From Eumeta japonica (lineage: Eukaryota > Arthropoda > Insecta > Lepidoptera > Psychidae), in contig BGZK01001373.1 in assembly GCA_005406025.1 (NCBI GenBank), forward strand, positions 100,300 through 164,299: a stretch of 64,000 nt of DNA. The letters run 5' to 3'. The notes under the pieces are model-generated. The model was given only the letters and a program-made list of their open reading frames with translations. It made no database searches and was not told the origin of the DNA. The position numbers and the translations under genes are program-made. Below are positions 9,440 to 20,640 of the stretch, piece by piece. Each line of letters opens with the position of its first letter. The first letter of the stretch is position 1.

Positions 9440-9812
9440 AAAACAAATCCCAAGAGCGCCACAGCCCGGCTGATATTGAGCCGCAGCGGAGTTTCGAGCT
9501 GTTGGTGTCTCTGTTATGCCTATTCCTCATGGACTGACGAATGCCTGGTTCTGGTCTAGTGATTTCTGCACTTCTTTAGGGTCTGCACTCAGCACCTGGC
9601 CACCGCTAGCACTGCCTCAGTTACGGCACTGAGTAGAAAGGGAGCGGTAGCTAGAATTGGATGTCTCCAGCGGATACTTACCGCCATGCGCAAATAACTC
9701 GAGCACAAAGTCAAGTAGAGGGTAGCGTAGCCTGAATCGACACGACGTCTTGGTCTCTAGGAGTTTGCTTCCTTAACTGGTAGGATGTACCACATCAAAA
9801 AAAAAAAAAACT
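9440..9812 (+). repeat. GC-rich segment ending in A14: candidate retroposed sequence
   Basis: About 360 bp that is clearly GC-richer than its flanks and ends in aggatgtaccacatc plus a run of 14 A at 9799-9812. This composition and end are what a retroposed RNA (SINE or LINE tail) leaves. No tRNA-like A/B boxes and no open frame were recognised, and target duplications were not found by eye. Identity is unknown. Confidence 0.45.
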
Positions 9813-11414
9813 TGTAAATTTAGATTTCTGAGGCAATTTAATTTCTTTACGACGTTTCATACATTTTACACTAGTTAGACAATGATTATTCACATAATCT
9901 GAATGTATCTTTATTTAACTTCGATTTCCCTACCATAGACACTCCATAGTGTATTTTGACATTTCACCAATCCTTTGTAACCCTATATAATGTAAAGATT
10001 CCAGCGATATTACACACATGCAAATAGTTTTAGGCTTTTTATGGTCGAATGGAAAACTTTATAATCATATCTAATGTAAAACGTAGGCACATCATCCCTG
10101 AAATTATAATGCTTTATGCGTTTGATAAAAGCCCTTGTTGTAAAAATAATTCTATAAAAACTATAAATAAAAATATTTATCACAATTTTTGATATTCAAT
10201 AGGATTACTTTTCTAGAAATTATTAAACATAAAAGTAATCTAAAAAAAAGATAAAAACAAAGCATAAAGGTGAAATCAGTGGCGGCGTCGGATCAGACTT
10301 GGACGTCGGCGACATCAGCTTTCGAGGCCTCTTACTTTTCCCGGTCAAAAAAAAAGTGTTAAATCAGACAAGTTGAATTGTACACAAATGTCAAGTTACA
10401 TAACTTCTTTGCGAGGCTCCTCACAGGCACGAGGCCGTCGGAGGTCGCCGACGGCGCGGGCGCCTCACGCTGCCGCCGGATAAAGAGACAAAATATTCTG
10501 ACACGTGTACGACTCGTATTGATCGGTTTTCTAAGAATGGAACTTTCCGGACTTTTTTTATATTTCTACAAAACATTCGAGACTTACCTGCGCAACGATC
10601 GAGTCATACATTCACAAATAAATATGTCGACTTGTAATAATAATGTATAAAATACAGGGTAGCTTATTTTAATACGATATATTAAACAAGCAGAGCTTAG
10701 GGCTTAGTCAGGTGTCCGTGTTGATGGATTTATTTTTTTCATCTATATTTTGCTTTATGTCAATTCCTCGTAATTTAAATTTGTATTCAACTTTAAACAC
10801 TAAGATATATTTTTCTTAATATTTAAATTCGAATTATAAAACTTTACGCTTCAAATTTTGTTTTTAAATATTTAACATTTGTTTGTTTTATAAAAGAAAA
10901 TTGTTTGGTTTTTGTAGAATGAGAATAATGGCTACACCCTCGCAGCTTTGGCGACTCTATCATAAAATTTGTGGCAAGTACGAAAGTGGTTTTTCAGATC
11001 TAGCAAAATATGCAATAAGGCATTCTGACAAATTCTGTTTAGGAAGATGGAAAATGTAGGAGATGCTTAGATCCCAGTCAACGGGTTAGTTTAAATTAGG
11101 ATTGGAACGGATTTGAAAATAGTAACTTAAAAGTAGATAATTACTTACTAGCCCAATAGTGTGCAAGAAGTAATCGATATGACGCAAAGAAAACGCTAAA
11201 ATAGCTTTAAATATAAATTGTTCACACTGAATGTAAACAATTTAATAAACTGATCTATTGTTATATCGATCCCATTTAACCCTGTTATTTAGAGTAAAAA
11301 ATTCTCAATAATACACTAAACTCTCTTCGTTTTGCATTAAAATATAAATCTCATGTCATGTCAATCATTAAAATATAAATGTGTAAAAAAGAAAGTTTTA
11401 CACATTTCATTTTC
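9813..11414. other. no recognised gene; one GC island
   Basis: AT-rich, with a GC-rich island at about 10,410-10,490 (ggccgtcggaggtcgccgac with internal self-complement). An open frame over the island (10378-10650) has a protein-like start but an AT-rich low-complexity end and no known motif. Confidence 0.45.
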
Positions 11415-11757
11415 TACTTAATAAATTGTTGATTATCTGTAAGAAACCATTTCTTAACTTTGAAGGCTATATTATTCACATCGTCTAAGAAAGATGATAT
11501 CTTTTACGCAATAACTAGGAGATATAATTTGCAAACAGTAATATCCCATGAACATTTTTAACAAAGCTAAGGAAGTATTTGATAATAATTGGAACAGAAA
11601 CAGATCAAGGATTGACAGCCTTTCATATGGACCATGCAACCAGACGGTCCCACGCTATCGACGTAAATTCTCGGAGCTCTGTTATTCAAAAGCAATTTCA
11701 GTAGGCCGAGTGGCCGGCCCGTAGTTCCATAATTACTCGATTTCCTGATTAGGCCGG
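11415..11757 (-). mobile_element. degraded LINE reverse-transcriptase fragment
   Basis: On the minus strand this segment follows the same order of words as the LINE at about 57,090-57,430. Shared stretches include aaccatttct, cacatcgtc, atctgcaaacagta / tttgcaaacagta, catgagcat / catgaacat and actccat / gttccat. The stretch corresponds to the part of RT around the FADD box. It is so diverged that the frame is lost. It is an old insertion of the same or a sister Jockey-like family. Confidence 0.7.
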
Positions 11758-12439
11758 CCTGTTCAGTACGCGAAATGGGAATTTGGCGGGCGGTGTAGCG
11801 AGTGCACGGCCGGACGCGTTATCATGGGCGGTCAGTTGGTCCTCTTAATATTAGTACACAGCAACGGTGAACAGCCAGCGACGATTCCCTGCTTATATTA
11901 AATGATGCAAATTTAATGTATTTTAAATGTTTATATGGTAAACTATTATGTATATGTATATATATATACAGTAAACTAAAAATAAAGCTCCCTATCGCTA
12001 ACCCGTTTCCTTATTGTAATTTGATATGATTTAAAAATTATTTTCGTCTTTATAAATTTGGTATTTAGAAATCCGAATTATCTTTCTATTAACAGTGTTG
12101 ACTCTACAGTGCAATCATTAAATTGTAACAATGAAATTTAATCGAATACGCAAATTAAAAAACTGTTAGGAATCGCGAGTTCGCAATTAATCTAAAATTA
12201 CGCTCTCAAAGCGAAAACTGGTCTTCAGCGCATCTTAAGCGATATACAATCGATTTTGCGTCATTCGTATTCCGTATCAAGTGAACATAGTTTTTTCATG
12301 TGAATTGTTAGATTAAATGAAGTCTTTACATATTTATCGAGGGCTAATGACATTACAGTAATATGGTATAATTGTACTGATCTGATTGATGATAACGCCA
12401 GAAGGTAGGCACACGAAAATCAAAACGGAATATCATATT
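11758..12439. other. no recognised gene; GC-rich patch then AT-rich DNA
   Basis: 11,740-11,850 is GC-rich (ggccggcctgttcag, gcacggccggacgcg) with no open frame of note. A short (TA)n tract sits at about 11,950-11,970. The remainder is AT-rich and holds nothing recognised. Confidence 0.5.
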
Positions 12440-12850
12440 TTCGTCGTGTTTGAGTTTGTTAGAGTTGTCCTGAGATGTACTCTCACAACAAGTGATTTTC
12501 AGGGTCTGATGATGGAGCCAGATTGGTCCTTTATAGAGTTCCAGTATCAAACGTGCGACTCCATCATCAAAGCTTGAAAATCGGTTTTGGTCAAAGTGCA
12601 TCTCAAGACAATTCCTACAAGCCCAAATATGACTAGGATACGTTGTTTCATTATGGAATCCCAGTGCTAAACTTCCAGCTCCCACCATCACACCGTGAAA
12701 GTCGATCATGATCAAAATACATCTCGGGACAATTCCAACTAGCCCAAATACGGTCAGGATATTTTGTTATGGAGTTAGGTTGTTTTGTTAAGGAGTTCTT
12801 AAATAGAATCTCGGATCCCAACTTCTGATTAGTCCCCTCGTCAAGGCAAA
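12440..12850. repeat. tandem and inverted units of about 120 bp
   Basis: Two direct copies of a unit (core aattccaactagcccaaata / aattcctacaagcccaaata) are offset by 120-121 bp (about 12,545-12,665 and 12,665-12,780). An inverted copy lies at about 12,445-12,517, where gttgtcctgagatgtac is the reverse complement of the unit's gtgcatctcaagacaa part. A further partial copy may extend to about 12,850. The minus-strand open frames here follow from the repeat and show no known domain. Confidence 0.75.
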
Positions 12851-13965
12851 ATTTTCCTGTTGAATTCATATGTGCATTACCAGCGCCGGCCTAGGGGTAA
12901 AGCGAGTGGAGGGATTGCTCTAGGCGTAATGTTACTAGAATCGCTAAAAAACCAAATGCAAAAGACAATTTTCAGCAAAAAAGTAAATTTTAATGCTTTT
13001 AGAACAGTGTTATGATAGTTAAAGTTACCTAATTTAATTTAAGCTTAATATGTGTTGATGTTTGCAATATAATTTTTTTGGGAAAAATATCACTATTTGA
13101 AGTACAAGTTTATAATCTAATTATTAGCTAAAAGCGCGGTTGTCCGTAATAAGAGCTTTAGTGACACGCGGCGGCGACGTGTCTTCTATTCGCATGATTT
13201 CTGTAAATTATTTTACTGAATATGTATTCGTTATTTTTGCGGGTGAATTCAAATTTATAATAGTCAGTAAAAAGTACTACATGGTATGTTTCAACGAAAT
13301 CGTTTATTTTTGTGTTATGTCTTAAACGTCACAATTTGATCAGTTTTTTTATTTTATTAAGTGTTCTAACTGTCCGTCCGCGGCTTTACTCGCATAGATT
13401 AACCTTCTCGCGTTTATTTCAATTATTGCGTTGGCACTAGTTTTTTTTTTGTATTTCAAACGTCTTATAATCTGATATCATTTCTTACCATATCACAAAC
13501 ATCATTTCTCGCAATAAAAAGTAAGTATCTAAGCAATTGAGCTGGCGCGGCAGCTTTTAAGTTTGTTGTGAAAATACAAACGAAAAGGAAAACTTTATCA
13601 AAATAAAAAGTTTCATCGCAATCGTTGGGGCCTTTAGTGAAGTTGTCGTGGCATAGACACCTATATTACTACATAAATTTGTATCGTCTGTATGTAAATA
13701 AATTTATTTTTGTGAAATTTTGCGACTAGTATACGTTATATGATTAATTGACCCTGATTATATGATTTTTAGCTGTTATCATGGAACCCTAAATAGTGCA
13801 TCGTATTTTCTTCCGTTGACGTCTAACTATCTTCATACTAGATTTTTTCGACGTTCTTAATTACTCTTACGGATCTCTAAAATGTATCGTATATCGTTCC
13901 ATTGATTTTCAGTTACCTTTATACTTTTATATTGAGTTTTACATTAAATTCATGTATTGAAATCT
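12851..13965. other. no recognised gene
   Basis: AT-rich with poly-T runs. An open frame at 13140-13325 is short and lacks any motif. A ggaaccctaaat word near 13,790 resembles words in the satellite at 36.8 kb but is too short to call. Confidence 0.5.
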
Positions 13966-14359
13966 ATACATATATAATGAAAATAGGTTGTTTTTGTTCG
14001 CCAATCACGTAAAAACTACTAAACGTATAGACATGGGACTGGGACCATTTGATGTGGAATGATTTGTAGATGGTTCTAGGCTACTCATTCTTCGAATTCC
14101 GTAAATCCTTCGCCATTTTATTTATAAATAAAAATTACTCAGCGAAGCGGGCGGGACAGCTAGTATATATATAATGAAAATAGGTTGTCCTTGTTCGCCA
14201 ATCACGTAAAAACTATTAAACGTATAAACATGGGACTGGGACCATTCGATGCGGGATGATTTGTAGATGGTTTTAGGTTACTCATTTTTCGAATTCCGTA
14301 AATCCTTCACCATTTTATTTATAAATAAAAATTACCCAGCGAAGCGGGCGGGACAGCAA
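13966..14359 (+). mobile_element. head-to-tail pair of 197-bp Helitron-like units
   Basis: Two copies, 13,966-14,162 and 14,163-14,359, differ at about 13 of 197 positions. Each starts with a (TA)-rich word then aatgaaaataggttg and ends gcgaagcgggcgggacag followed by CTAG-T (first copy) or CAAG-T (second). A GC-rich 3' segment followed by CTAG and T fits non-autonomous Helitrons in Lepidoptera. A diverged third copy lies at 52,195-52,312. They have no coding capacity and would depend on a Helitron transposase elsewhere. Confidence 0.6.
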
Positions 14360-14509
14360 GTCGGTTATAAATTAAAAGTTCTTAATGATTTTCAGGGATC
14401 ATAAAACCCATCGAGAACTTTTATTGTAGATTCCTTTGTCCCACGGTTGAGCCCGTGTGGACATCGAATGTATTCTTACACTATTTATATTGACTGTTGA
14501 CTTGGGTCC

Positions 14510-14610
14510 ATCATCATACCGATCCCACTTTTAATTCTCGATTTTAACAGTTTCGGCTCTGGTTCCGATCTCGATTTTAGTTCCCTTGATTCAATTTCGA
14601 TAATTACTCC
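14510..14610 (-). repeat. degenerate hexanucleotide tract (GGAACC/GAGATC-like)
   Basis: The plus strand is pyrimidine-rich with recurring ttcNgat / tctcgatttt words. On the minus strand it reads as the same purine-rich hexamer-type repeat seen at 53,216-53,425. Confidence 0.45.
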
Positions 14611-14629
14611 GTTTTGAAATTAGTGTTTT

Positions 14630-14795
14630 TCAATTTTCATGCGGGGAACCCTAAATTTCCGGAATAAAAAGTACTGTAATATAATCCAATATGCTCCTCT
14701 ACCTTCTAATGAAAATCTCACCGTGATCAATTCTACTGTTACAAAGATTTTCCGGGCAAACAAATAGACAGAGAGACAGAATAATTTAAAAATAT
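14630..14795 (+). repeat. common lepidopteran 3'-end repeat (RTE-LINE-associated)
   Basis: The layout gggaaccctaaatttccgg, then ataaaaagta, then aaaatctcaccgtgatcaa, then gacagagagacag matches a sequence I remember as widespread at 3' ends of RTE-type LINEs and derivatives in Lepidoptera. It is diverged and non-coding. It lies directly beside the truncated mariner. The family name is from memory. Confidence 0.5.
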
Positions 14796-14821
14796 TGGGT
14801 GCTTGATACGAATAAATAACT

Positions 14822-15720
14822 TCATCGACTTAAATTTTTGCGAACAAAGAAAAGTCACAAAGTACCAGGTCGGGACTGTATGCAGGATCGCTCATAAGTT
14901 CTACATTCTTCTCCTTCAAAAATTTATTTGTCTGTTTGGCCGTGTGAGAACTGACATTGGCGTGGTGCAAGATGATATGAGGTTTACGGTTATTTTTACC
15001 GAGTTCGTCAATGACTTCCGTCAAATAAAAGGTCGTGTACTAATCTCTATTCGCTGTCGACAATTCTCCTAAGCAACAGAAGCCACATGTCCAGTCTTAT
15101 TAAAAAAAGAAGTAATCATCCGCTTAGAGGCATTTCGCTCGCGCATCACTTTGGTTGGTTTCAGCTCCTCTCGATAGAACCAACGGTCAAGTTACTGCTT
15201 TATTTTGGGGTCATAACAATAAACCCATGTTTCATCACCTGTTACTATGTACCACATTAAATTTGACGCCCCTTCCTTGAATCTGGTAAGCGTGGCATTG
15301 CACCAAGTGACGCGGTCCTTTTTTTTTGAACTTCACTCAAATTGTGTGGGATCTACCGCGAGCACAGCTTTTTAATACCCAAGTGTTTGTGTAGCATTGA
15401 ATGTATTTAACTTATGCTTATACCTAATGATGCCTAAAACTCATGGTAAGTCACATGCCTGCCTATTTCGATCATACGGCGCACATTTCATCGGCGTTTT
15501 TGTGGTTAACGGCGGTGGACGGCCGACCATCACGAAATTCATCACTGAGACTAACACGACCACGCTTGAATTCTGCAAATCAGTAACAAATAATCATCTT
15601 CATCGCCAAAAGCAGTTCAAAGTGAGGCTTTGCTGAGCTGTCAAATTACGCTTAAACTCATAGAAAATCATACTTCGAAAATTTTCACGACTTGAATCAT
15701 CAGTGATGACGACACTCAAT
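14822..15720 (-). mobile_element. mariner-like element, reversed, truncated and decayed
   Basis: The minus strand encodes mariner transposase pieces in order. An N-terminal segment (FAEFKRGRVSLSDEFRDGRP, about 15,590-15,520) is followed by a region near VDPTQFE, then VTGDETWVYCYDPK (about 15,245-15,205) with the first catalytic Asp, then HHANVSSHTAKQTNKFLKEK (about 14,980-14,920) with the second Asp changed to Ala, then DPAYSPDLVLCDFSLFAKI, which carries the third acidic position. Frameshifts occur between pieces and the C-terminus is cut at about 14,822. The open frame 14,830-15,024 is only its C-terminal part. It resembles the 24.1-kb element. Confidence 0.85.
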
Positions 15721-16249
15721 TTTTAAAATGACACCACAATGTAAAAACAGTTGACGGTTAGAAGAAACAAACTGTATTCTCCAGCCAAAGACTTCCATTT
15801 TCAAATGTAGGTAAATACTTTTAAATATTGTATATGTAATTATCCATCAGTACAGCCCACGGCCAAAGTTTCAAGTCTATGTTGTTCACGGTTAAAAAAC
15901 TCCATTTTAGGAGAAAAGCCTCATGGCTTCGCGTCTTCTGATGAAAACTTACGAGAATACGAAACATATAAAAATCAATCTGTACATTCGTGATGTTTGT
16001 TGTTAAGCAGTTCAGTTGTACGCGTTCATACTCCATATCCAGTCCGATTCAGCTCATCTATAACTTTAATTAGGTAACCATCTCGTTTTGGAACCGTCGA
16101 CAACTTAGCAATACCTCAATCCTTATATATTTCTTATTTTTTTTTAATCTTTTATTTATTTAGGGACTTTTGTCTATTGAGACATGTCAGTCCCATGATT
16201 TCTTATTTGATTTTGGAGAGTTTTCTGGTGTATGTAAGTCCAAGGTCCA
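15721..16249. other. no recognised gene
   Basis: Possible outer part of the mariner up to about 15,790, but no TIR was found. The minus-strand frame 16,036-15,821 shows no motif. Confidence 0.45.
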
Positions 16250-16400
16250 ATAACAGTGAAATAAAAATTGGATCACCATGGTACTATCTAACCTAATGCA
16301 AAAGAAATCTTTCAAATCGTTCCATAAACAAGGAAGTAATATGCGTATATTACGACAAATCGAGAACCTCCTCCTTTTTATTGAAGTCGGTTAAAAATAT
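16250..16400 (+). repeat. widespread lepidopteran repeat end (…CTCCTCC…GAAGTCGG…)
   Basis: Ends in gagaacctcctcctttttat then tgaagtcggttaaaa, a terminal motif I recall as extremely common in Lepidoptera. A second copy of the end is at 49,706-49,738. Non-coding; the parent family is not named with certainty. Confidence 0.55.
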
Positions 16401-16975
16401 CCTAAATGTCTATGATATTATGTATCTATCATTCTAACTTTTATATGTTACAGTAATGAATAAAAGATTATAATAGTCTTAAGAAATAATTTCCTCTGAA
16501 AAAATATACTAAAAATTGCAAATTGTAAATAAATATTTTCTTTGATTTTGACACGTTAAATCAGTCGTCAATCGATTACGAGTCACTATTTCGAAGACTA
16601 TAAATGTAATAACATTATTAAAAAAGAGAAAAACGACATTTACAGATTGTGCGGAGTGATATTGTTAGTAGGTAAAAATATTTTTTTATATTTTTTATTT
16701 TCATATAAAAATCAGTCAAATACTCAGGATAAGGGTCAGAATAAAAGTCACAGAAACAATATGCGAACTTACTTGCCATTTAAGCCGAATTGAGGGTTTT
16801 CAAACATTGTTACCGTCCTCGTTTACACCGTTTTCTCGTAATTAAAGACATTGGCAAATGTCCCTCCCTTTACGCCCCCGACCCTATTTGTTTCTACCCG
16901 CAAACGCTTTTTTCTGTACGTTGAACGCGAATGCAACCGCAAATCGCTTATTATGTTATAATTATTAATTTTCAG

Positions 16976-17096
16976 TATTGTGAACCGCAAGTATATTCTA
17001 CATGTTCTGTATAAAGAACAACACAGACTCGCGGTTGTGCTAGAAATCACGGCGGTCACCGAGGGTGAAAATGACATCGCACAGAAGGTTGATTGA
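16976..17096 (+). CDS. candidate terminal exon, unrecognised
   Basis: A good splice acceptor (attattaattttcag) is followed by one base and then a 39-codon open frame starting IVNRKYILHVLYKEQHRLAV and ending at TGA 17,094-17,096. The amino-acid make-up is protein-like and the local GC content is raised. An overlapping minus-strand frame (17,161-16,823) of 112 codons covers the same DNA, so strand and reality are uncertain. No domain was recognised and no partner exon was found. Confidence 0.25.
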
Positions 17097-17640
17097 TCCC
17101 TCCCTTCCGACCCTTTGATTTGCCACTGCATGAAGTTTCGAGGATAGGGTAAATGGGACAACTCCGATCAGCAACCAAATCATACAATCCTTGTGCTACC
17201 TACATTAGTCCATTGTTCGCTTGACATGAAATGAGCGCATATTTTATTTCGTTATTTTATTTTATTTATCTAAAGATGTAGAATAAATAAAAAATGTGAA
17301 AAACAGAAAGGAGATTTTCTTTACCCTCGTGTAAAAAAAGTTGCATTACTCAACTTAAGTTTGAAAGATATTTAAATTTTTTTATCGTATTTTACAAATA
17401 ATTTTATATGAAATAGTCAATACTTTTTTTACTCTCAATTGTAATTTGTATTAATATCTAGAGCCTCTATTTTTTTATTATCTGTGAGTACGGTTGGCGT
17501 GTTCATTTACTTTAAAATAAAATAACATAACTGACTCTAATTTCGGTTTAATTGGTTTCACATTTATGTCTCTTAATTAAATACTAAGTACTACTGGTGA
17601 GCATTAGCTGGCTGACGACCTTTAACGAGAGTCTGCCTGC
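17097..17640. other. no recognised gene
   Basis: AT-rich with poly-T and poly-A runs. Confidence 0.5.
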
Positions 17641-17847
17641 GAGAGGTACCGGGACTAGACGCGACTCAACTGACTCTGGCGGGCAGGATCGCCACCGGCG
17701 CCGTGTCGCATGTAGGTGGGAGCGAGGGCTTTGCTATTGACTGCCGATCCGTCATAACTTCCTTCAGAACATCGGCCGGCGTTTCTTACCATATAAGGTA
17801 ATGAATTTGTTCCCGGGCCGCGTTCTGGGAAAGTGCCGTGTGCAGCC
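17641..17847. other. GC-rich segment, unclassified
   Basis: Base composition is sharply different from the flanks. A minus-strand open frame (17,870-17,655) reads through it without a known motif. It abuts the two palindromes that follow and may be the body of the same unknown element. Confidence 0.4.
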
Positions 17848-17869
17848 TGAGCCCGTCGCGACGGGCTCA
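17848..17869. repeat. perfect 22-bp GC-rich palindrome
   Basis: tgagcccgtcg followed immediately by its reverse complement, with no spacer. It is one base away from the larger palindrome on its right. Confidence 0.95.
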
Positions 17870-17870
17870 T

Positions 17871-17900
17871 GGCGATCGCGCGACGCGTCGCGCGATCGCC
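17871..17900. repeat. perfect 30-bp GC-rich palindrome
   Basis: ggcgatcgcgcgacg followed by its exact reverse complement without a spacer; centre at acgcgt. Rich in CG dinucleotides. A related GC-rich stem (gatcgcga) lies near 4664-4690. Confidence 0.95.
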
Positions 17901-17949
17901 GTATATCTTAAATAATATCGTATGCCGTATATCTTAAATAATATACGGC
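17898..17949. repeat. 21-bp direct repeat next to the palindromes
   Basis: gccgtatatcttaaataata plus t occurs at 17,898-17,918 and 17,924-17,944, five bases apart. The second copy also forms a 9-bp stem, gccgtatat with atatacggc (17,924-17,932 and 17,941-17,949). Confidence 0.9.
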
Positions 17950-20270
17950 ACAAATGTTTTGTACAAGGGATCGGCGACGTTTAGTAAATTTCTCGTGTTA
18001 GGGATGGGATATTGGAATTAAATAAAAATATACAAAACCACTCGTATACTTAATTTATTTCGTATAATATTTACACAATACAAAATTAAATCTATAGCAT
18101 GCGGTCGCAGGCGTCTGAATGCGATGTCTTTTTCACCCCTTCGTGCGCGCTCGCCGTTAGCCGATGACGACCGAACACGCCCGACGGATGCCGAAGTTGA
18201 GGCTAACACTCGCAAAGGAGAAAAAGTTCGGGGAATAAAAACTGTGACAGAAACAATCCCGTGAACGTTTACGGTAAAAAGTATGACCTAGTACGTCCGT
18301 AGAAAGAAAAAATCCTGATGCATTTTTTATTTCTCTGTTTATCTGTTTAAATCGAATCCATTCGAATAATCGATATAACTTCACTTGTTAGAGATTGCAA
18401 TGTAAGCGATATTAAATAATTTTTTAGATTTGAATTCATGTCGGTACCATTAAGGATATCAGAAAAAATAGCAAAACTGAGATATAAAAATCTTCATAAC
18501 TGTCCACCACAAATTTCTTTTGACACAGTATAAGGATACTAAAATTTATTTATAATAGTAATACCCTGTAACTATAGTACAATCCATGAATTACATAATT
18601 TTCTACAAAGTTTGTATGGAATTTTTCTATAACAAAAACATAATAATTTTTTAATACTAACTCTGAACACAACCTCTTTTCAGTTTAAGTGATAGTTTTT
18701 CTGATTTTTTTTCCAGGTATGTACTTAAAAAGCTAACTCATATAAATGCATTACATTTCAGTACCCGTAACGACATTTAATGCATTTTCGACTTGATAGG
18801 TTGACTAAATTTTTAACATGTGTTAGTTTTCGCATAAGCCCATATTTTGTAACCCGGAGTACGGCCCTGTACTAGTAAACTTACATTTTTACTTCAAAAC
18901 ATAAAACTAGACGTCTCATGTATTACATACCGACTTAGTACATTACAAAGTAGGCAAAAGTAGTCCTACGTTTCATCAAAGACAACAAAAGGTGCACGAA
19001 GGACTTTGAAGTAAACCGCGGTCGTTCGTAGGTAGGTAGGTAGTTATGTACCTATCTACTTATTTTACTTCTAAACACTTCAATTTGAAAATTTTCATTA
19101 TAAGTAGCAGATTTTGTGCAAATAGGTAAAAATACTCACGTCGAAATGATTCTCGCAACTGTTTTTAACACTTTTGTTAAAAGAGGAATTTTATCGTCTC
19201 ACTTTACAGCATTACACCACTTTTTGTTTAATTTTCGTGTCTTTGGAATTACAAAAAATGATTTGTCGGGTGTTGTATTGGTGGTGTTTGTGTATTTTGG
19301 AACAATACATTATTTATAACACACGCAGACATTTTGAAAAAAACCTGCACGCTTTCGTACGCCAGTTACAAGTTGACGAAAACAGCGGGCCGCGGTGGAC
19401 CGCGAGCGGGATCGGGGTGAATAATGAAGTGCGACTGGCGCCCTATTTGAAATTAATTTTTAGAGACCGCTCTACTAAAATCGCTGTAACTTCGTCATTT
19501 TTAGTAGGGTCGAGATAACGTTTTCACTGCCTACAGTGTTACCTGTAATAGAATAAAATTTATCAGTACTATATTTCTGCATACTCAGTCAAATGGGTGG
19601 GGAAAGATCATTGATTATTAATAACACCAGTTCTAAAGAAGGGTCAAGATCTACAACGGAAACGGGATTATGGTTCCTATATTGAATATGGTGACAAACG
19701 AAAAGTTTTCATATCCCTGAAAGGACACCTACCTGCGTTGTTTACGCAGTTTAATGCAAATCGATGAGCCGCGGTTCTAACCCTCATGTTTGGTGCTGGG
19801 ACCCAAAATATTTATATACATTTAGATTTTCTGAATTATTTTTTTTATTATTCTGTCTAGAAATAATTAAAGTAACATTATTAAGTCTAAATAGATACGT
19901 TTAAAATAATGCTAATTTGATTTGTGAATATTGATTTAGCTATTATTATATATCTCACGGGAACTGTATTGACTTACGGGTTAAAAAGTAAATTTGATGC
20001 AAATCCATACTATTAGTTATAATTATACAAATTAACTGTAAATAATAATTGAACTGCTTTATGTATTGATAATAATGTTTGAAATATTTTAAGACACATT
20101 TTATGTACTCGTCCTTCAACAGTTTTGTCATAATGTAGGTTTAGACTATAAAAATTAATAATCTCCCGAATATATAACAGGGTTATACATTAAGATATCT
20201 AATATCGGCTTACATGAACATTAAAATAAAATCTTTATTACAATATTGAATTTCATACAATCCAAATCGA
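17950..20270. other. no recognised gene; GC islands at 18.1 and 19.4 kb
   Basis: 18,090-18,260 is CpG-rich (cgtgcgcgctcgccgttag). A second island at 19,380-19,430 (gggccgcggtggaccgcgag) lies in an open frame (19,174-19,518) without known motifs. A short taggtaggtaggtag microsatellite is at about 19,029-19,043. The rest is AT-rich. Confidence 0.45.
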
Positions 20271-20640
20271 TTATCCGTATCAGCGATCTGCACACCTCCG
20301 CGCCACCTCACTGCAAAGCGTTTGATAAAAATCGGACGCGAATACATCGGATTCATAAAATTCCGTAACATCATATCGGCGGGGACGGCGTGACGCCGGC
20401 CGATCGCCACGGCAACGGCCCGCGCCGCGCGCCGGCGCAGCGGGGGCAGGCGCAGAGGGTCCGCCGCGCCCTCCACTCTCCTCAGCCCTACAGGTGGTTT
20501 TCCGTGAACAATGCCCGCGTTACATTGAATGACGTATTCTTGAATTTTCCAAACCGAATATACGAGTCAATATCGCATATGTATCAAAGGAACGAATGGC
20601 TGCTCAGTAAAAATACGTCAGTGCCCGGTGTTTAAGTGAA
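20271..20640. other. strong GC island, possibly a repeat or promoter
   Basis: 20,375-20,480 is very GC-rich (ggcaacggcccgcgccgcgc). Open frames cross it on both strands (20,476-20,210 and 20,390-20,635) but neither shows a domain, and GC-rich DNA gives long open frames by chance. No splice pattern was convincing. Confidence 0.4.

Noticed and set aside
18090..18260. CpG-rich patch as a third copy of the TTGACGTGA-type repeat
   Set aside because: It shares composition but not the start motif; similarity could be compositional.
20210..20635. Overlapping frames on both strands in the 20.4-kb GC island
   Set aside because: GC-rich DNA lacks stop codons by chance; both strands are open and neither shows a motif.
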